From Microbacterium sp. cx-55 (GTDB lineage: Bacteria; Actinomycetota; Actinomycetes; Actinomycetales; Microbacteriaceae): a stretch of DNA of 64,000 nucleotides. The notes under the pieces are model-generated. The model saw only the letters and a program-made list of their open reading frames with translations, was not told the DNA's origin and ran no database searches. The translations under genes were made by a program, and so were the position numbers. The stretch spans positions 682,001-746,000 of the forward strand of contig NZ_CP088261.1 in NCBI RefSeq assembly GCF_021117345.1, given 5' to 3'. This document shows, piece by piece, positions 51,778 to 60,427 of this stretch (its first letter is position 1; each line of letters begins with the position of its first letter).

Positions 51778-52659
51778 CTACTTGGTGCTGAACGTGTCCT
51801 TGATGACGCCGGCCGCCTTGTCGACGATGTTCGGCTTCGGGTCGGTGCCGAAGAACCGCGGGTCGGGCTGGGTGGGCGGCGGCATCGGCACGCTGGAGTC
51901 GGGGCCGGCGAGGTAGGTGAATTCCCCCTTGCCGTCGGGCGTCGGCCCGGAGGCCCAGGACCCCTCGGCGGCCGCCTGCCCGTCGGAGAAGTTGATGTAC
52001 TGGTAGCTCACATCGCGGTTCTCCTGCGAGATCGGGAAGTTGCTCGGTACGGGCAGGTCTTCCACACCTTCCTCGCGAAGCTCCTGGACGGCGCGCGTCC
52101 ACTGGTTCTGATGCATCGTGTCGCGAGCGATCAGGAAGGAGAGCAGGTCGCGCACGCCGTGGTCGTCGGTCATGTTGTAGACCCGCGCGGCCTGGATGCG
52201 TCCCTGCATCTCGGCGTTCACGTTGGCGGTGAAGTCGGCGAGCAGATTGCCGCTCGCGGTGACATAGGAACCCTGCCACGGGTTGCCGTTGCTGTCGACG
52301 GGACGAACGCCCGCTCCCGCGACGATCGCTGCCTGCACGTCCATCCCGCCGATGACCGCACCGAGTACGGGGTCGGCCGCCGCGGCGGCTTCGGACTGTT
52401 CGACCGGCGCCTTCTCGAGAAGCTGCGCGATCATGATCGCGAGCATCTCGACGTGGCCGAATTCTTCGGCGCCGATGCCGTAGAGGACGTCGCGGTATTT
52501 GCCGGGCACGTGCGAGTTCCAGGCCTGGAAGCCGTACTGCATGGCCACCGAGATCTCGCCGTACTGGCCCCCCAGCAGCTCCTGCATCCGCCGCGCGAGG
52601 ATCGCGTCGGGTTTGCTCGGCGACGCCTGGAACTGGAGTTCCTGCTTGTGGAAGAACAT
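51778..52659 (-). CDS. Manganese catalase
   Basis: A 293-residue protein starting at ATG 52659 (MFFHKQELQFQ). The four-helix ferritin-like core carries the metal ligands: ELLGGQYGEISVAMQYGFQ, GAEEFGHVEMLAIMIAQ, ANVNAEMQGRIQAARVY and LLSFLIARDTMHQNQW. It dismutates H2O2 with a dimanganese centre instead of haem. It is separated by 101 bp from the envelope-protein set downstream. The C-terminus (about 235-293) is the usual substrate-channel segment. Confidence 0.94.
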   Translation of the reverse strand: MFFHKQELQFQASPSKPDAILARRMQELLGGQYGEISVAMQYGFQAWNSHVPGKYRDVLYGIGAEEFGHVEMLAIMIAQLLEKAPVEQSEAAAAADPVLGAVIGGMDVQAAIVAGAGVRPVDSNGNPWQGSYVTASGNLLADFTANVNAEMQGRIQAARVYNMTDDHGVRDLLSFLIARDTMHQNQWTRAVQELREEGVEDLPVPSNFPISQENRDVSYQYINFSDGQAAAEGSWASGPTPDGKGEFTYLAGPDSSVPMPPPTQPDPRFFGTDPKPNIVDKAAGVIKDTFSTK

Positions 52660-52930
52660 GAAAACCCTTCGGTTCGACGGGACCCGTGCGGGTCGTGGGA
52701 TGGCGACGTTACGGCCGCCCGGAAAGGCGTTTATGCACTGGTGGGATGGCGTCGGAAGGAGTAGCCTCCGCGGCCGAGTGCGCGCGCGTGGGATAGGTCG
52801 TGGGAGCGCGCACACGGCGAAATGTCAACCCCCTTTGTGAGGCGCGGAGCCCGGCTTTACGGTGGCCGCTCTGCGCGGCTCCGAGGCATTCGGAATGCGC
52901 ATTTTCCATACGAGTGAGGGGGATTCATCA

Positions 52931-53281
52931 GTGGGAAAGTTGTTGTACAACTCGGGGGAGTTCCCGTTCGACATCGACGATCGGACGCTGGCGCACCTGC
53001 GGGTGGTCTTCATGAATAAGCTGCGGCGCGGGGAGCCCTTCATGCTCCAAGTTCCCGACCCGAACGGCATCGGGACGCGCAGTGTGTGGATCAGCGCCGG
53101 GGTACCCGTGTCGTTCCAGTTTCTGGGGAGCCGTGCTCCGTCCATTGATATGCGATGGATCGACGAGCTGATGACCGAGGCGAACAGCCCCAACGGCTTG
53201 ACGTGCTCGTCGGAGCCGGCCTATGTCACGGCCGAGCTCCAGGCGGCCGCCCGGCTCGATCTCTCGTCGAGCCGGGGCTGA
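52931..53281 (+). CDS. DUF7882 family small protein
   Basis: A 116-residue protein starting at GTG 52931 (VGKLLYNSGEFPFDIDDR). TLAHLRVVFMNKLRRGEPFML and MRWIDELMTEANSPNG are typical of this Microbacteriaceae-restricted family, sometimes misnamed ATP-dependent DNA ligase. No catalytic motif is visible. It is monocistronic or paired with the small gene 90 bp downstream. It is divergent from the Mn catalase. Confidence 0.8.
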   Translation: MGKLLYNSGEFPFDIDDRTLAHLRVVFMNKLRRGEPFMLQVPDPNGIGTRSVWISAGVPVSFQFLGSRAPSIDMRWIDELMTEANSPNGLTCSSEPAYVTAELQAAARLDLSSSRG

Positions 53282-53371
53282 GGAGGGCCGCCGCGGCTGC
53301 TCGCGCGTAACGGATCTGGTCTCCGAAGGGAAGATCGGCCGAGAATCGATTGCACGGGATACACCTGACCA

Positions 53372-53719
53372 ATGGACAGGATTCACTATGCGGGCGACTC
53401 GTGTGCGACGGGCACGGACATCGCGCGAGCGTTGCTCGACTACGCGCAGGCTCTCGCCCAGACGGGCGGCTCCGCGACGGTCGACGTTCCGACGATCAAC
53501 GACGACGGATCGCGGGGGCGCTCGCAGTTCTTGGTCGGCCCGTCGAGCCAGTTGATCTCGAGTGCGGAGGCCTCGACCTACGACGAACTGATCGATGAGG
53601 AGTTGGTCGCCTTCCTGCGGGGAGAAGCATCGCGATTGCGCATGTACGGCCCGGCGGCACCCTCTGCGGAACTCGCTGACGCCGACCAGCCGGAGGCGTG
53701 GACCGAGTACGGAGTCTGA
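53372..53719 (+). CDS. Small conserved Microbacteriaceae protein
   Basis: A 115-residue soluble protein starting MDRIHYAGDSCATGTDIARA. A helix (ALLDYAQALAQTGGS) precedes a beta segment (ATVDVPTINDDGSRGRSQFLV and GPSSQLIS). The acidic C-terminus reads ELADADQPEAWTEYGV. No family with known function. It is commonly seen near DUF7882 genes, so it may be a partner; that is inference. Confidence 0.7.
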   Translation: MDRIHYAGDSCATGTDIARALLDYAQALAQTGGSATVDVPTINDDGSRGRSQFLVGPSSQLISSAEASTYDELIDEELVAFLRGEASRLRMYGPAAPSAELADADQPEAWTEYGV

Positions 53720-53730
53720 GCTCCGAGAGG

Positions 53731-53759
53731 TGGCATCCGCGCGACGAGCTTGCTAACAT
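53731..53759 (+). promoter_or_regulatory. hsp20 promoter
   Basis: A -35-like TGGCAT (53731-53736) and -10 TAACAT (53754-53759), 17 bp apart, precede the HAIR operator and hsp20. The upstream part lies just after the preceding stop. Confidence 0.5.
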
Positions 53760-53766
53760 ATCCGTA

Positions 53767-53787
53767 GTTGAGTCGTGGGGACTCAAC
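53767..53787 (+). promoter_or_regulatory. HAIR element (HspR operator)
   Basis: GTTGAGT-N7-ACTCAAC matches the HspR-associated inverted repeat (CTTGAGT-N7-ACTCAAG) except for the outer base pair. It overlaps the expected transcription start. It implies HspR repression; hspR is not in the window. Confidence 0.85.
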
Positions 53788-53814
53788 TACACGACCGGAA
53801 GGAGATCTTTCATC

Positions 53815-54246
53815 ATGGCTATGACTTTTGACCCTTTCAGCGAACTCGACCGACTGGCCGCAGGGCTTCTGCAGTCTCGTCCGGGTCCGCGCACGATGCC
53901 CGTCGACCTCTACCGTGACGCCGATCGGTACGTCGTGACCGCCGACCTTCCCGGTATCGACCCGGGCTCGGTCGACGTCGATGTCGACGGCCAGTTGCTC
54001 ACGATCCGCGCGCAGCGCACGGCCGGCAGCGCCGACGGCGCGAAGTGGCTCGTGCAGGAGCGTCCGGCCGGCACGTATCTTCGCCAGTTCAGCATCGGCG
54101 AAGGCGTCGACACGGCCGGAATCTCGGCGAGCTACGACAACGGCGTGCTGAGCGTCGTCATCCCCGTGAGCGAGCGCGCCAAGCCCCGCAAGATCGAGGT
54201 GCAGAGCGTGGCCGCATCCGAGACGCAGAAGACGCTGACGAGCTGA
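53815..54246 (+). CDS. Small heat-shock protein Hsp20
   Basis: A 143-residue protein starting at ATG 53815, nine bases after GGAAGGAGAT. The alpha-crystallin domain (about 28-125) runs MPVDLYRDADRYVVTADLPG, SVDVDVDGQLLTIRAQR, RQFSIGEGVDTAGISASYDNG and the A-x-x-x-G-V-L motif (YDNGVLSVVIP). It holds unfolding proteins. Controlled by the HAIR operator, so probably heat-induced through HspR. A strong terminator follows. Confidence 0.95.
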   Translation: MAMTFDPFSELDRLAAGLLQSRPGPRTMPVDLYRDADRYVVTADLPGIDPGSVDVDVDGQLLTIRAQRTAGSADGAKWLVQERPAGTYLRQFSIGEGVDTAGISASYDNGVLSVVIPVSERAKPRKIEVQSVAASETQKTLTS

Positions 54247-54255
54247 GGCTCGACA

Positions 54256-54294
54256 CGAGAAAGGCGCGGACCGATCGGTTCCGCGCCTTTCTCG
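54256..54294. terminator. Bidirectional terminator after hsp20
   Basis: CGAGAAAGGCGCGGA (54256-54270) and its complement (54280-54294) form a 15-bp stem with a TTTCTC tail on both strands, serving hsp20 and the convergent hydrolase. Confidence 0.9.
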
Positions 54295-54302
54295 CGTATC
54301 GG

Positions 54303-55208
54303 CTAGGCGCGAAGCGCACCGTCGATGAGATCGAAGACGCGCGGATCCCAGGTGAGTGCGCGGTCCCAGCTCAGGCCAAATCGGTCCGCGAGATAGATGC
54401 TGTGCACGTCGTCGACCTCGTGGATCGTGCGGCGGGGGAGGACCGCATCCGAGACCTCCCGCGCCGACGCGCTGCGCAGTGCCACCAGCCCGTCGTGCGG
54501 CCAGAGCGTGGGCGGTTGGTCGGCGGACGCGAAGAACGACCCGCCGATCAGCGTCACGGAGATGTCGTCGAGCGCCCCGCGTTGGGTGTCGTTCCACCCG
54601 TCGGCGCCCGCGAGGAATGCGTGCGAGACCTGGCCGGCGGCGCCCTGCGACACCCGGTCGGCGTATTCGCGCGATTGCTCCAGGATGGCGATCGTCGCCG
54701 GATCCTCGTGGGCGTCTTCGAGGCGGATGTCGCCCGCCAGGACATCGCCGAGGAGTGACCCGGACCACGGCGTGCCGAGGGTGACGAGTCGGCTCAGCGG
54801 CGCGACCGAGGGATCGGCCCGGCTCTGCCCGAGCGCGGCCCGCGTGAAGAGGCCGCCCATCGAGTGCGCGACGACGTCGATCCGGTCGAGATCGAAGGTG
54901 GCGGTCAGGTGAGCGAGGAAGGTATGCAGCGCGTGTCCGGCGTCCGCGATCGTTCCCGCGGCATTGATGGTCATCGCGGCGGGGAGTTCTGCCGGCACAT
55001 CGGAGAATCCCTGCCAGCCGGTGTCGTCGGCGACGGTGCCCGGCCCGATGCGGGCGGGAGCGGTGAACACGGCGTGCCCGGCGCGTAGGAGGTGCGCGCG
55101 CACCGCGGTCATCGTGTTGCCCGCGGCCAACCCGGTTCGGGCGCCGGCATCCGGCGTGGTGAACGGGGTGACGGCAGCGCCACCGGAGACGAGGACGACA
55201 GCGTGCAC
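54303..55208 (-). CDS. Alpha/beta hydrolase, lipase-like
   Basis: A 301-residue protein starting at GTG 55208 (VHAVVLVSGGAAVTPF). The nucleophile elbow is DVVAHSMGGLFTRAAL (AHSMGG, Ser nucleophile). VTLGTPWSGS is typical of triacylglycerol lipase-like folds. WPHDGLVAL and EVDDVHSIYL provide the acid and His. No signal peptide is evident. The substrate is unknown. Convergent with hsp20. Confidence 0.82.
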   Translation of the reverse strand: MHAVVLVSGGAAVTPFTTPDAGARTGLAAGNTMTAVRAHLLRAGHAVFTAPARIGPGTVADDTGWQGFSDVPAELPAAMTINAAGTIADAGHALHTFLAHLTATFDLDRIDVVAHSMGGLFTRAALGQSRADPSVAPLSRLVTLGTPWSGSLLGDVLAGDIRLEDAHEDPATIAILEQSREYADRVSQGAAGQVSHAFLAGADGWNDTQRGALDDISVTLIGGSFFASADQPPTLWPHDGLVALRSASAREVSDAVLPRRTIHEVDDVHSIYLADRFGLSWDRALTWDPRVFDLIDGALRA

Positions 55209-55280
55209 GTGACTACTGTGACAGACGCGATGAGGGCGCGAACGCACCGCATCCGACTCGGCCGGTCGGGGTGCTCCGCG

Positions 55281-55508
55281 TCACGCCGAGACCCGCACCG
55301 TGCGGCCGTCGAAGACGACCAGATCGCCGACCCTCAGCTGTCGTCCGCGGCGGCGCTCGACGTCGCCGTTGACGCGGACCTCGCCGTCGACGATGGCTTC
55401 TTTGACGTCGCCACCGGAGTCGAGAAGACCGGCGAACTTCACGAACTGTCCGAGGCGGATGCCGTCTTCGCCGACGGACACATCGCGGATCGGGGTCGGA
55501 TTCGTCAT
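55281..55508 (-). CDS. S4 domain RNA-binding protein (YbcJ/YaaA-like)
   Basis: A 75-residue protein that is essentially one S4 domain: IRLGQFVKFAGLLDSGGDVK, AIVDGEVRVNGDVERRRGRQL, and VGDLVVFDGRTVRV. Small S4 proteins of this kind bind structured RNA, perhaps in ribosome assembly. It lies 44 bp from the end of the STAND regulator gene on the same strand. Confidence 0.88.
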   Translation of the reverse strand: MTNPTPIRDVSVGEDGIRLGQFVKFAGLLDSGGDVKEAIVDGEVRVNGDVERRRGRQLRVGDLVVFDGRTVRVSA

Positions 55509-55552
55509 CCTCGAATGCTAGTGAACACCGGTCGTCCGCGCGCGGTGAGGCG

Positions 55553-57781
55553 TCAGCGTGGGCCGAGCGAATCGATCGCCGCCTGGATCTCTGCCGCCCA
55601 CCAGTCCGGGCGTTCGTGCTCCTGGACGAGCTCGAGCGCTCGCTGAAGGTCGCTCCGCGCTTCGTCGTGCTTCTGCAGGCCGAGATGCGCGAACCCACGG
55701 TGACGGTACGCCCGGGCGAGGAAGTCCGGTTCGTGCGGAAAGAACGATGCGTCGTCCATGATCCGATTCGCGACGTCTTTGGCGTCGGAGTAACGCTCGA
55801 GGCGGAGAAGCGCTTTCACCGCGATGGCCGTCGTCACGCTGTTCGAGGAGTACCACTCCCGGATCGAGAAATCGGCCTCGTGCTCGTCCAGCACCCGACG
55901 CATCTCAAGGGCTTCGCCGAGCGCGCCCTCCGGATCATCCGGCATCATCGCGATGGCTATCCAGTATCTGGTCTGCACTTGGGCTTCGGGAGAGCGTTGT
56001 TCTCGGGCCTCCGCGAGAGCCTGTCGCGCACGCGCCAGGGCCGAGTCGAGCTCGCCGCGCCGGGCGCTGCTCCAGGCCAGCGAGATCAATGCCCACGTGG
56101 CGACAGTGCCTGCCCCTGCCGCCTCCGCCGTCGAGCGCGCCCGAAGGGCGATCTCTTCGGCGACATCCGCATCCCCGTCGATCAGTCCGAGCTCGAGCGC
56201 CGCCATCATCTGCAGCTGGTAGGCCAGGGCCCCCTGATCGCCCAGGTGCTCGGCAGCAGACACCCCGATCTGCGCGACCGTGCGCCAGTGTCGATACCCG
56301 AGCCATCGCTCCGCGAATTGGGTGAGCGCCCGCGCCGTGTCGAGGACGGCGACCTGCGACTCCGCGGGTGTCGCTGCCGAGACCTTCAGTGCTTCGAGCC
56401 AGGTGTCTGCCTCCGTGATCAACCACGCTCGCGCCGAGGCGAGCGTGACTTCTCCGGGCATCGCGGCAGCATCCGTCTCTTCCGTGCGCAGCGCCATCTC
56501 GCGTGTCATTTGCAGCGTCCATTGCCGAAGCCGGGTGCGCTGCGCATCGATCTCGCGCGAGTCCTGTTCGGCCGACAGGCGGCGGTCGGCGAAGATCCGA
56601 AGGAGATCGTGAATCCGGTACCGGTCACCGCTCAACGACTCGAGCAGGGCGAGATCGGTGAGTTCATCGAGCACTTCCCGCGTCGTCTCGTCGTCGAACG
56701 GGTGGAGGGACGCGACCATATCGGCGCGGAATGAGGCGCCGGTGATGAGGGGGATGCTGCGGAAGACCTGTCTCGACCGTGCCGTGAGCGCCTCGTAGGA
56801 GAGGGTGAAGGTCGACTCGACGCGCAGATCTCCCGCGACGAGCTGGCGGAGCCGCGTGGCGTCCACGCGCAGCCTTCGTGCGAAATCCTCCACGGTCCAC
56901 GCGGGACGCGACGAGATCCGGTTGCCGGCGATCCGCAGTGCCAGCGGGAGGTCGGCACACAGCTCGGCGAGCTCAGCGAGCTCCCCGGATGACTGTTGCG
57001 ACGGCGGGATCGTGCGGGCGAGGAAGTCGATGCTCTCGTGCCGGGCGAGGGAGCCGAGGACGACGCGCTGGCAGCCCTCGAGTCCCGTCAAAGACCGCTG
57101 CGAGGTCAGGACGATGCGCACCGCATCGGATGCGGTCAGCACGGGTCGCACCTGCGCTTCGTTCGTGACGTTGTCGAGGAGGACGGCGAAGGACTTGTTC
57201 GCGCTCGATCGCCGCCAGGCCGCGACGGCGTCGTCGATCGTGTCGAGTTCGTCGTCGACGCCGATCTGACGCAGGAGCGCCTGCAGCACCTGGAGCGAGG
57301 AGAGCGGAAGCGTGTCGGGAGTGTGGAGGTTGACGAACAGGATGTCGGCGCCGCCCGGGATGGCGCGGTGGAGCGCCTCGAGCGCCACGGTCGTCTTGCC
57401 CACGCCCGCCGTGCCGGTGACGACGACGGGCGTCGGAGGGGTGCTCTGCGGCGACAGGATCGACGCCAGAACGCTCATCTCCGCCTCGCGCCCGCTGAAA
57501 TCCGGGAGTCGGAGCGGACGGACGGACACCGGCGGACGATCGAGGGCCGCGCCGCGTCGACCCGGCCGCGCCGCGCTCAGAAACTCGGTGCGCTCCTGGT
57601 CGGCCAGGTGCAGCCCGTCGGCGAGCGCGATCACGGTACGCCGCTGCGGGCCGGCGCTCATCCCTCGCTCGATGTCGCTGATCGTTCGCACGCTCACCCG
57701 GGATTGCTCCGCGAGACCCTCGATCGTGAGGTCGGCGCGTTGGCGACGGCGGCGCAGCAACTCTCCGAACGGGTGCGACAC
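55553..57781 (-). CDS. XRE HTH - NB-ARC ATPase - TPR regulator (STAND type)
   Basis: A 742-residue protein starting at GTG 57781 (VSHPFGELLRRRRQ) after AAGGAG. HTH_3 domain at 1-60: LTIEGLAEQSRVSVRTISDIERG in the recognition region. NB-ARC-like ATPase from about 90: FSGREAEMSVLASIL, Walker A GTAGVGKTTVALEAL near 120-130, FAVLLDNVTNEAQVRPVL, RIVLTSQRSLTG and LPLALRIAGNRI. A winged-helix part follows, then TPR-like helices from about 470. This is the AfsR/SARP-like or MalT-like signal-transduction architecture. The ligand and target are unknown; adjacent hydrolase genes are candidates. Confidence 0.88.
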   Translation of the reverse strand: MSHPFGELLRRRRQRADLTIEGLAEQSRVSVRTISDIERGMSAGPQRRTVIALADGLHLADQERTEFLSAARPGRRGAALDRPPVSVRPLRLPDFSGREAEMSVLASILSPQSTPPTPVVVTGTAGVGKTTVALEALHRAIPGGADILFVNLHTPDTLPLSSLQVLQALLRQIGVDDELDTIDDAVAAWRRSSANKSFAVLLDNVTNEAQVRPVLTASDAVRIVLTSQRSLTGLEGCQRVVLGSLARHESIDFLARTIPPSQQSSGELAELAELCADLPLALRIAGNRISSRPAWTVEDFARRLRVDATRLRQLVAGDLRVESTFTLSYEALTARSRQVFRSIPLITGASFRADMVASLHPFDDETTREVLDELTDLALLESLSGDRYRIHDLLRIFADRRLSAEQDSREIDAQRTRLRQWTLQMTREMALRTEETDAAAMPGEVTLASARAWLITEADTWLEALKVSAATPAESQVAVLDTARALTQFAERWLGYRHWRTVAQIGVSAAEHLGDQGALAYQLQMMAALELGLIDGDADVAEEIALRARSTAEAAGAGTVATWALISLAWSSARRGELDSALARARQALAEAREQRSPEAQVQTRYWIAIAMMPDDPEGALGEALEMRRVLDEHEADFSIREWYSSNSVTTAIAVKALLRLERYSDAKDVANRIMDDASFFPHEPDFLARAYRHRGFAHLGLQKHDEARSDLQRALELVQEHERPDWWAAEIQAAIDSLGPR

Positions 57782-57929
57782 GCGGTCTCGTCTCCTTGCG
57801 CGGGGGGACGTCGATGCGGTCAGGGCCTCGTGGGCGTGCGCGGGTCGGCTGTCCCACGGATGACCTTTCCAGATCCGGCGCAGCCCCGCAAAACTGCCTC
57901 GGAGATGGGGGCTGCGGGTCGTCGATCCG

Positions 57930-58649
57930 TCAGGCGCGCGACTCGATCTCGGTGGCGGCGTCGAGCAACAGGTCGACGATCGGCGCCGGATGCGTGTGCA
58001 TGACGAGGTGCGGTGCGTCCAGCTCCAGAATGCGTCGCGCCAGAGCCCGGCGGCATCCGAAGCGCTGCAGTTCCGGATGGATGACGCGGTCCGCTGCGGA
58101 GACGACACCCCAGGTCGGCAGGCCCCGCCACGCGACAGCTGCTGCGCGCTCGGTGAGAGCGGAGACCGCGATCGGCCGCTGCGAGACCGCCATCACCTGC
58201 GCCTCATCATCTGAGACGCCCTCCGCGACGAGGAGAGGGAACCTGTCGATGTCGACACTGAGCTCCGTGCATTCCTGGCCGTCGGAGAGGGGGGAGGCGA
58301 CCAGATGGGGAATGGCCTCGGCGGCGGGGAACAGATCGCGGAGTTCGGCGATGCTCTCGCCGCTGTCGGGAACGTAGCCGTTCACGAAGACCGTGCCCGC
58401 CACGTTCGACGCGGATCCGGCGACGGCGACGACCGCGGCGCCGTAGTCGTGTCCGACGAGGATGACCGGCCCCTCGACCCCGCGGGCGATTCGGCGGATG
58501 TACCCGCCGTCGTCCGCGAGGCTGCGCATCGAGACCGGCGGCGCGAGCACACGGCATCCGCTTCCGAGAAGACGCAGGGCGATCGGCCACCAGCACGACG
58601 CATCGGTGAACGCGCCGTGCACGAGAACATAGGTGACACGAGAAGACAT
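57930..58649 (-). CDS. Alpha/beta hydrolase
   Basis: A 239-residue protein starting at ATG 58649 (MSSRVTYVLVHGAFTD). HGAF oxyanion segment, then ILVGHDYGAAVVAVAG, where the nucleophile position is Asp (GHDYGA) as in haloalkane dehalogenase or epoxide hydrolase relatives, rather than Ser. VVSAADRVIHPEL and DAPHLVMHTHP give the acid and His. It is close to EstC/salicylate-esterase-like small hydrolases. It is 148 bp upstream of the STAND regulator on the same strand. Confidence 0.82.
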   Translation of the reverse strand: MSSRVTYVLVHGAFTDASCWWPIALRLLGSGCRVLAPPVSMRSLADDGGYIRRIARGVEGPVILVGHDYGAAVVAVAGSASNVAGTVFVNGYVPDSGESIAELRDLFPAAEAIPHLVASPLSDGQECTELSVDIDRFPLLVAEGVSDDEAQVMAVSQRPIAVSALTERAAAVAWRGLPTWGVVSAADRVIHPELQRFGCRRALARRILELDAPHLVMHTHPAPIVDLLLDAATEIESRA

Positions 58650-58952
58650 TCGCCTGCCTCGGAAGGGTCGGAGCAACCCTCCGAAGCTACGCCGGAGCCC
58701 GCGCCGCACGACGCGACAGTCGTCGCGCACGTTTCGACACCCGTCCGTTGACGTGCTCGTATCGGCGCGACTCACCCGCGGCGCCCATGCAGAAACTGCG
58801 ATACGCAGCATTTCTGCCTGCTTTCTGCATGGCGCTCACCAGCGAACAGCAGTGCAATGGACTCGGAGACCATTCCGCCCTCGGGCGGCGGTCCCGCGCA
58901 TCGGCCCACCACGCTGACGCGTCCCGCGACTCGTCCGACAGGGGAGTGTGTG
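58650..58952. promoter_or_regulatory. Divergent region between hydrolase and PucR-type regulator
   Basis: A 303-bp gap with no credible gene. The main signal is a nested palindrome: ATGCAGAAA (58787-58795) pairs with TTTCTGCAT (58822-58830), and CTGCG (58796-58800) with CGCAG (58804-58808). A third TTTCTGC sits at 58811. It is a candidate operator for one of the two adjacent regulators. Confidence 0.55.
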
Positions 58953-60056
58953 ATGAAGAGTATTGCGCTCGTGCAGTACGGGGATCCACTCGCCTCGCTC
59001 CGGGATGTGGTCGAGGAGTTGTCGTCGCTGCTGGACCGCACGGTGATGATCCGCACCACGCAGCCCGCGGTCACCGTCCGCAGCAACTCGTCCGCGAGGA
59101 TGACTCGCGGCCTGCGTACGTTGCACGCGGCAGAGGACGAGATCGAGCTCGACGTGCCGGTGCACGGTCGCGCGGGGCTCCTCGCTCACGTTCTCGTGCT
59201 GACCGGGGCCCGCGGGCCGCTGCCGCACGGACACCTCGACGCGCTGGATGCCGCGACCTCCCTGGTTCGGGCAGCGCTCGACGACCCCGCGCTCCCGGCG
59301 TTGCCCGGTCGCGACGATGTGCTCGGCGACCTCCTCTCGGACGATGCGACAGCGCGCCGGGCGGCCCTCTCGGTCGCGATCGAACAACGCTGGGTTCGTC
59401 GAGGGGCGGGCATGAGGATCCACGCCGTTCGCGTGGACGCGGCGGTCAGCACCGTCATGCTGGTGGCGCTGGGTCGTCGGCTCTCGACGTCCCGGCACCT
59501 GCCCTTCGCGTCCCTCGGAGTGAGGAAAGGCACGCTCTACCTGGTGAGCGTGCCCACCACCGCGCCGCTCGAGGACGCGATTCTCGCCGAGGCGGCCGGT
59601 CACGGCATCCGCGTGCTCGGGATCGGCTCGGCGTCTCCGTCGGCGGGCGCGGAAGACCTCGAGCAGGCAGCGTACGAGGCATCCTGCGCCGCGGAGCTGT
59701 CGGCCACGTTCGACGAGTTCCAGCCCGGAGTCGACGTCAGCGCGCTCGGCGGGTGGCTGCTGCTGGCGTCATCGGCGGCCGAGCCGTCGCAGCTGAAGGT
59801 GATCTCGCCCGCCGCGCACGCCCTCTACTTCGAGGGCAGCGAATACCAGCGCCGCACGATCGAGACGTACCTCGACGTCAGCGGGAATGTCGTCACCGCG
59901 TGCGGGATCCTCTTCATCCACCGGACGACCCTGTACTACCGGCTCGAAAAGATGCCGCCGGTCGTCCGCGATGCGCTCGCCGACGGCATGAAGCGCAGCA
60001 CTCTGCACCTGGCGCTCAAGTTGATCCGGATGTGGGAGGCCACCGGTCGGCTGTGA
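58953..60056 (+). CDS. PucR-type (helix-turn-helix) transcriptional regulator
   Basis: A 367-residue protein starting at ATG 58953, six bases after GGGGAG; an ATG 32 codons earlier lacks a good RBS. The C-terminal HTH_30 reads IETYLDVSGNVVTACGILFI and HRTTLYYRLEKM, diagnostic of PucR/CdaR regulators. The N-terminal domain has SLRDVVEELSSLLDRTVMI, a GAF- or PucR-like sensor. It may control the divergent hydrolase. The ligand is unknown. Confidence 0.88.
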   Translation: MKSIALVQYGDPLASLRDVVEELSSLLDRTVMIRTTQPAVTVRSNSSARMTRGLRTLHAAEDEIELDVPVHGRAGLLAHVLVLTGARGPLPHGHLDALDAATSLVRAALDDPALPALPGRDDVLGDLLSDDATARRAALSVAIEQRWVRRGAGMRIHAVRVDAAVSTVMLVALGRRLSTSRHLPFASLGVRKGTLYLVSVPTTAPLEDAILAEAAGHGIRVLGIGSASPSAGAEDLEQAAYEASCAAELSATFDEFQPGVDVSALGGWLLLASSAAEPSQLKVISPAAHALYFEGSEYQRRTIETYLDVSGNVVTACGILFIHRTTLYYRLEKMPPVVRDALADGMKRSTLHLALKLIRMWEATGRL

Positions 60057-60301
60057 GGCGTTCGTGACTGCGGTCGGGCAGCCGTTCCCGCAGGTGAAGC
60101 TCACTGCCGAGAGTCGAGGGCGTCTGATCACATCGGAATGACGACGGATGCCTCAGACGGACCGCCACGCCGCTCGCTTCCCCCCGTACGCGTCCAGTCG
60201 AGGTCAACAGCGGCGCTCAACAGCACTTCTCCGCCATGACGGGATCATCCACCGCTCTGCTCGAGCAGGCTCCCAGGAGCGCCGAGCCCGGCAAGGACTA
60301 G

Positions 60302-60374
60302 ACGCGACGGCGGGAGTCGAACCCGCAACGCCTCCGGGTATGAGCCGGTGCCCGGGACCACCCGGATCGCCGCG
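60302..60374 (-). tRNA. tRNA-like gene, anticodon CAU (Met/Ile type), noncanonical D arm
   Basis: Read on -, a seven-pair acceptor (CGCGGCG/CGTCGCG, one G-U) encloses a D stem CCGG/CCGG with a short GTGGTC loop. The anticodon stem is ACCGG/CCGGA with loop CTCATAC (anticodon CAU at 60340-60342). The six-base variable loop is followed by a T stem GCGGG/CCCGC with canonical loop TTCGACT. CCA is not encoded. The 6-nt D loop and the A (not U) at position 8 are unlike standard tRNAs. It may be a divergent tRNA-Met/Ile2 or a tRNA-derived element. Confidence 0.6.
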
Positions 60375-60427
60375 ATGATTCGACGCTAGCCGCCGCATCC
60401 GACACCGGCGCGAGAAAGTCCGACCGT

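Noticed and set aside
53223..53555. Alternative frame overlapping the DUF7882 partner
   Set aside because: Arg/Ser/Thr-rich shadow. The MDRIHYAGDS frame at 53372 matches a lineage-conserved protein.
60303..60374. tRNA integration site of a mobile element
   Set aside because: No integrase, direct repeat of the tRNA end or compositional shift is visible on either side within the window.
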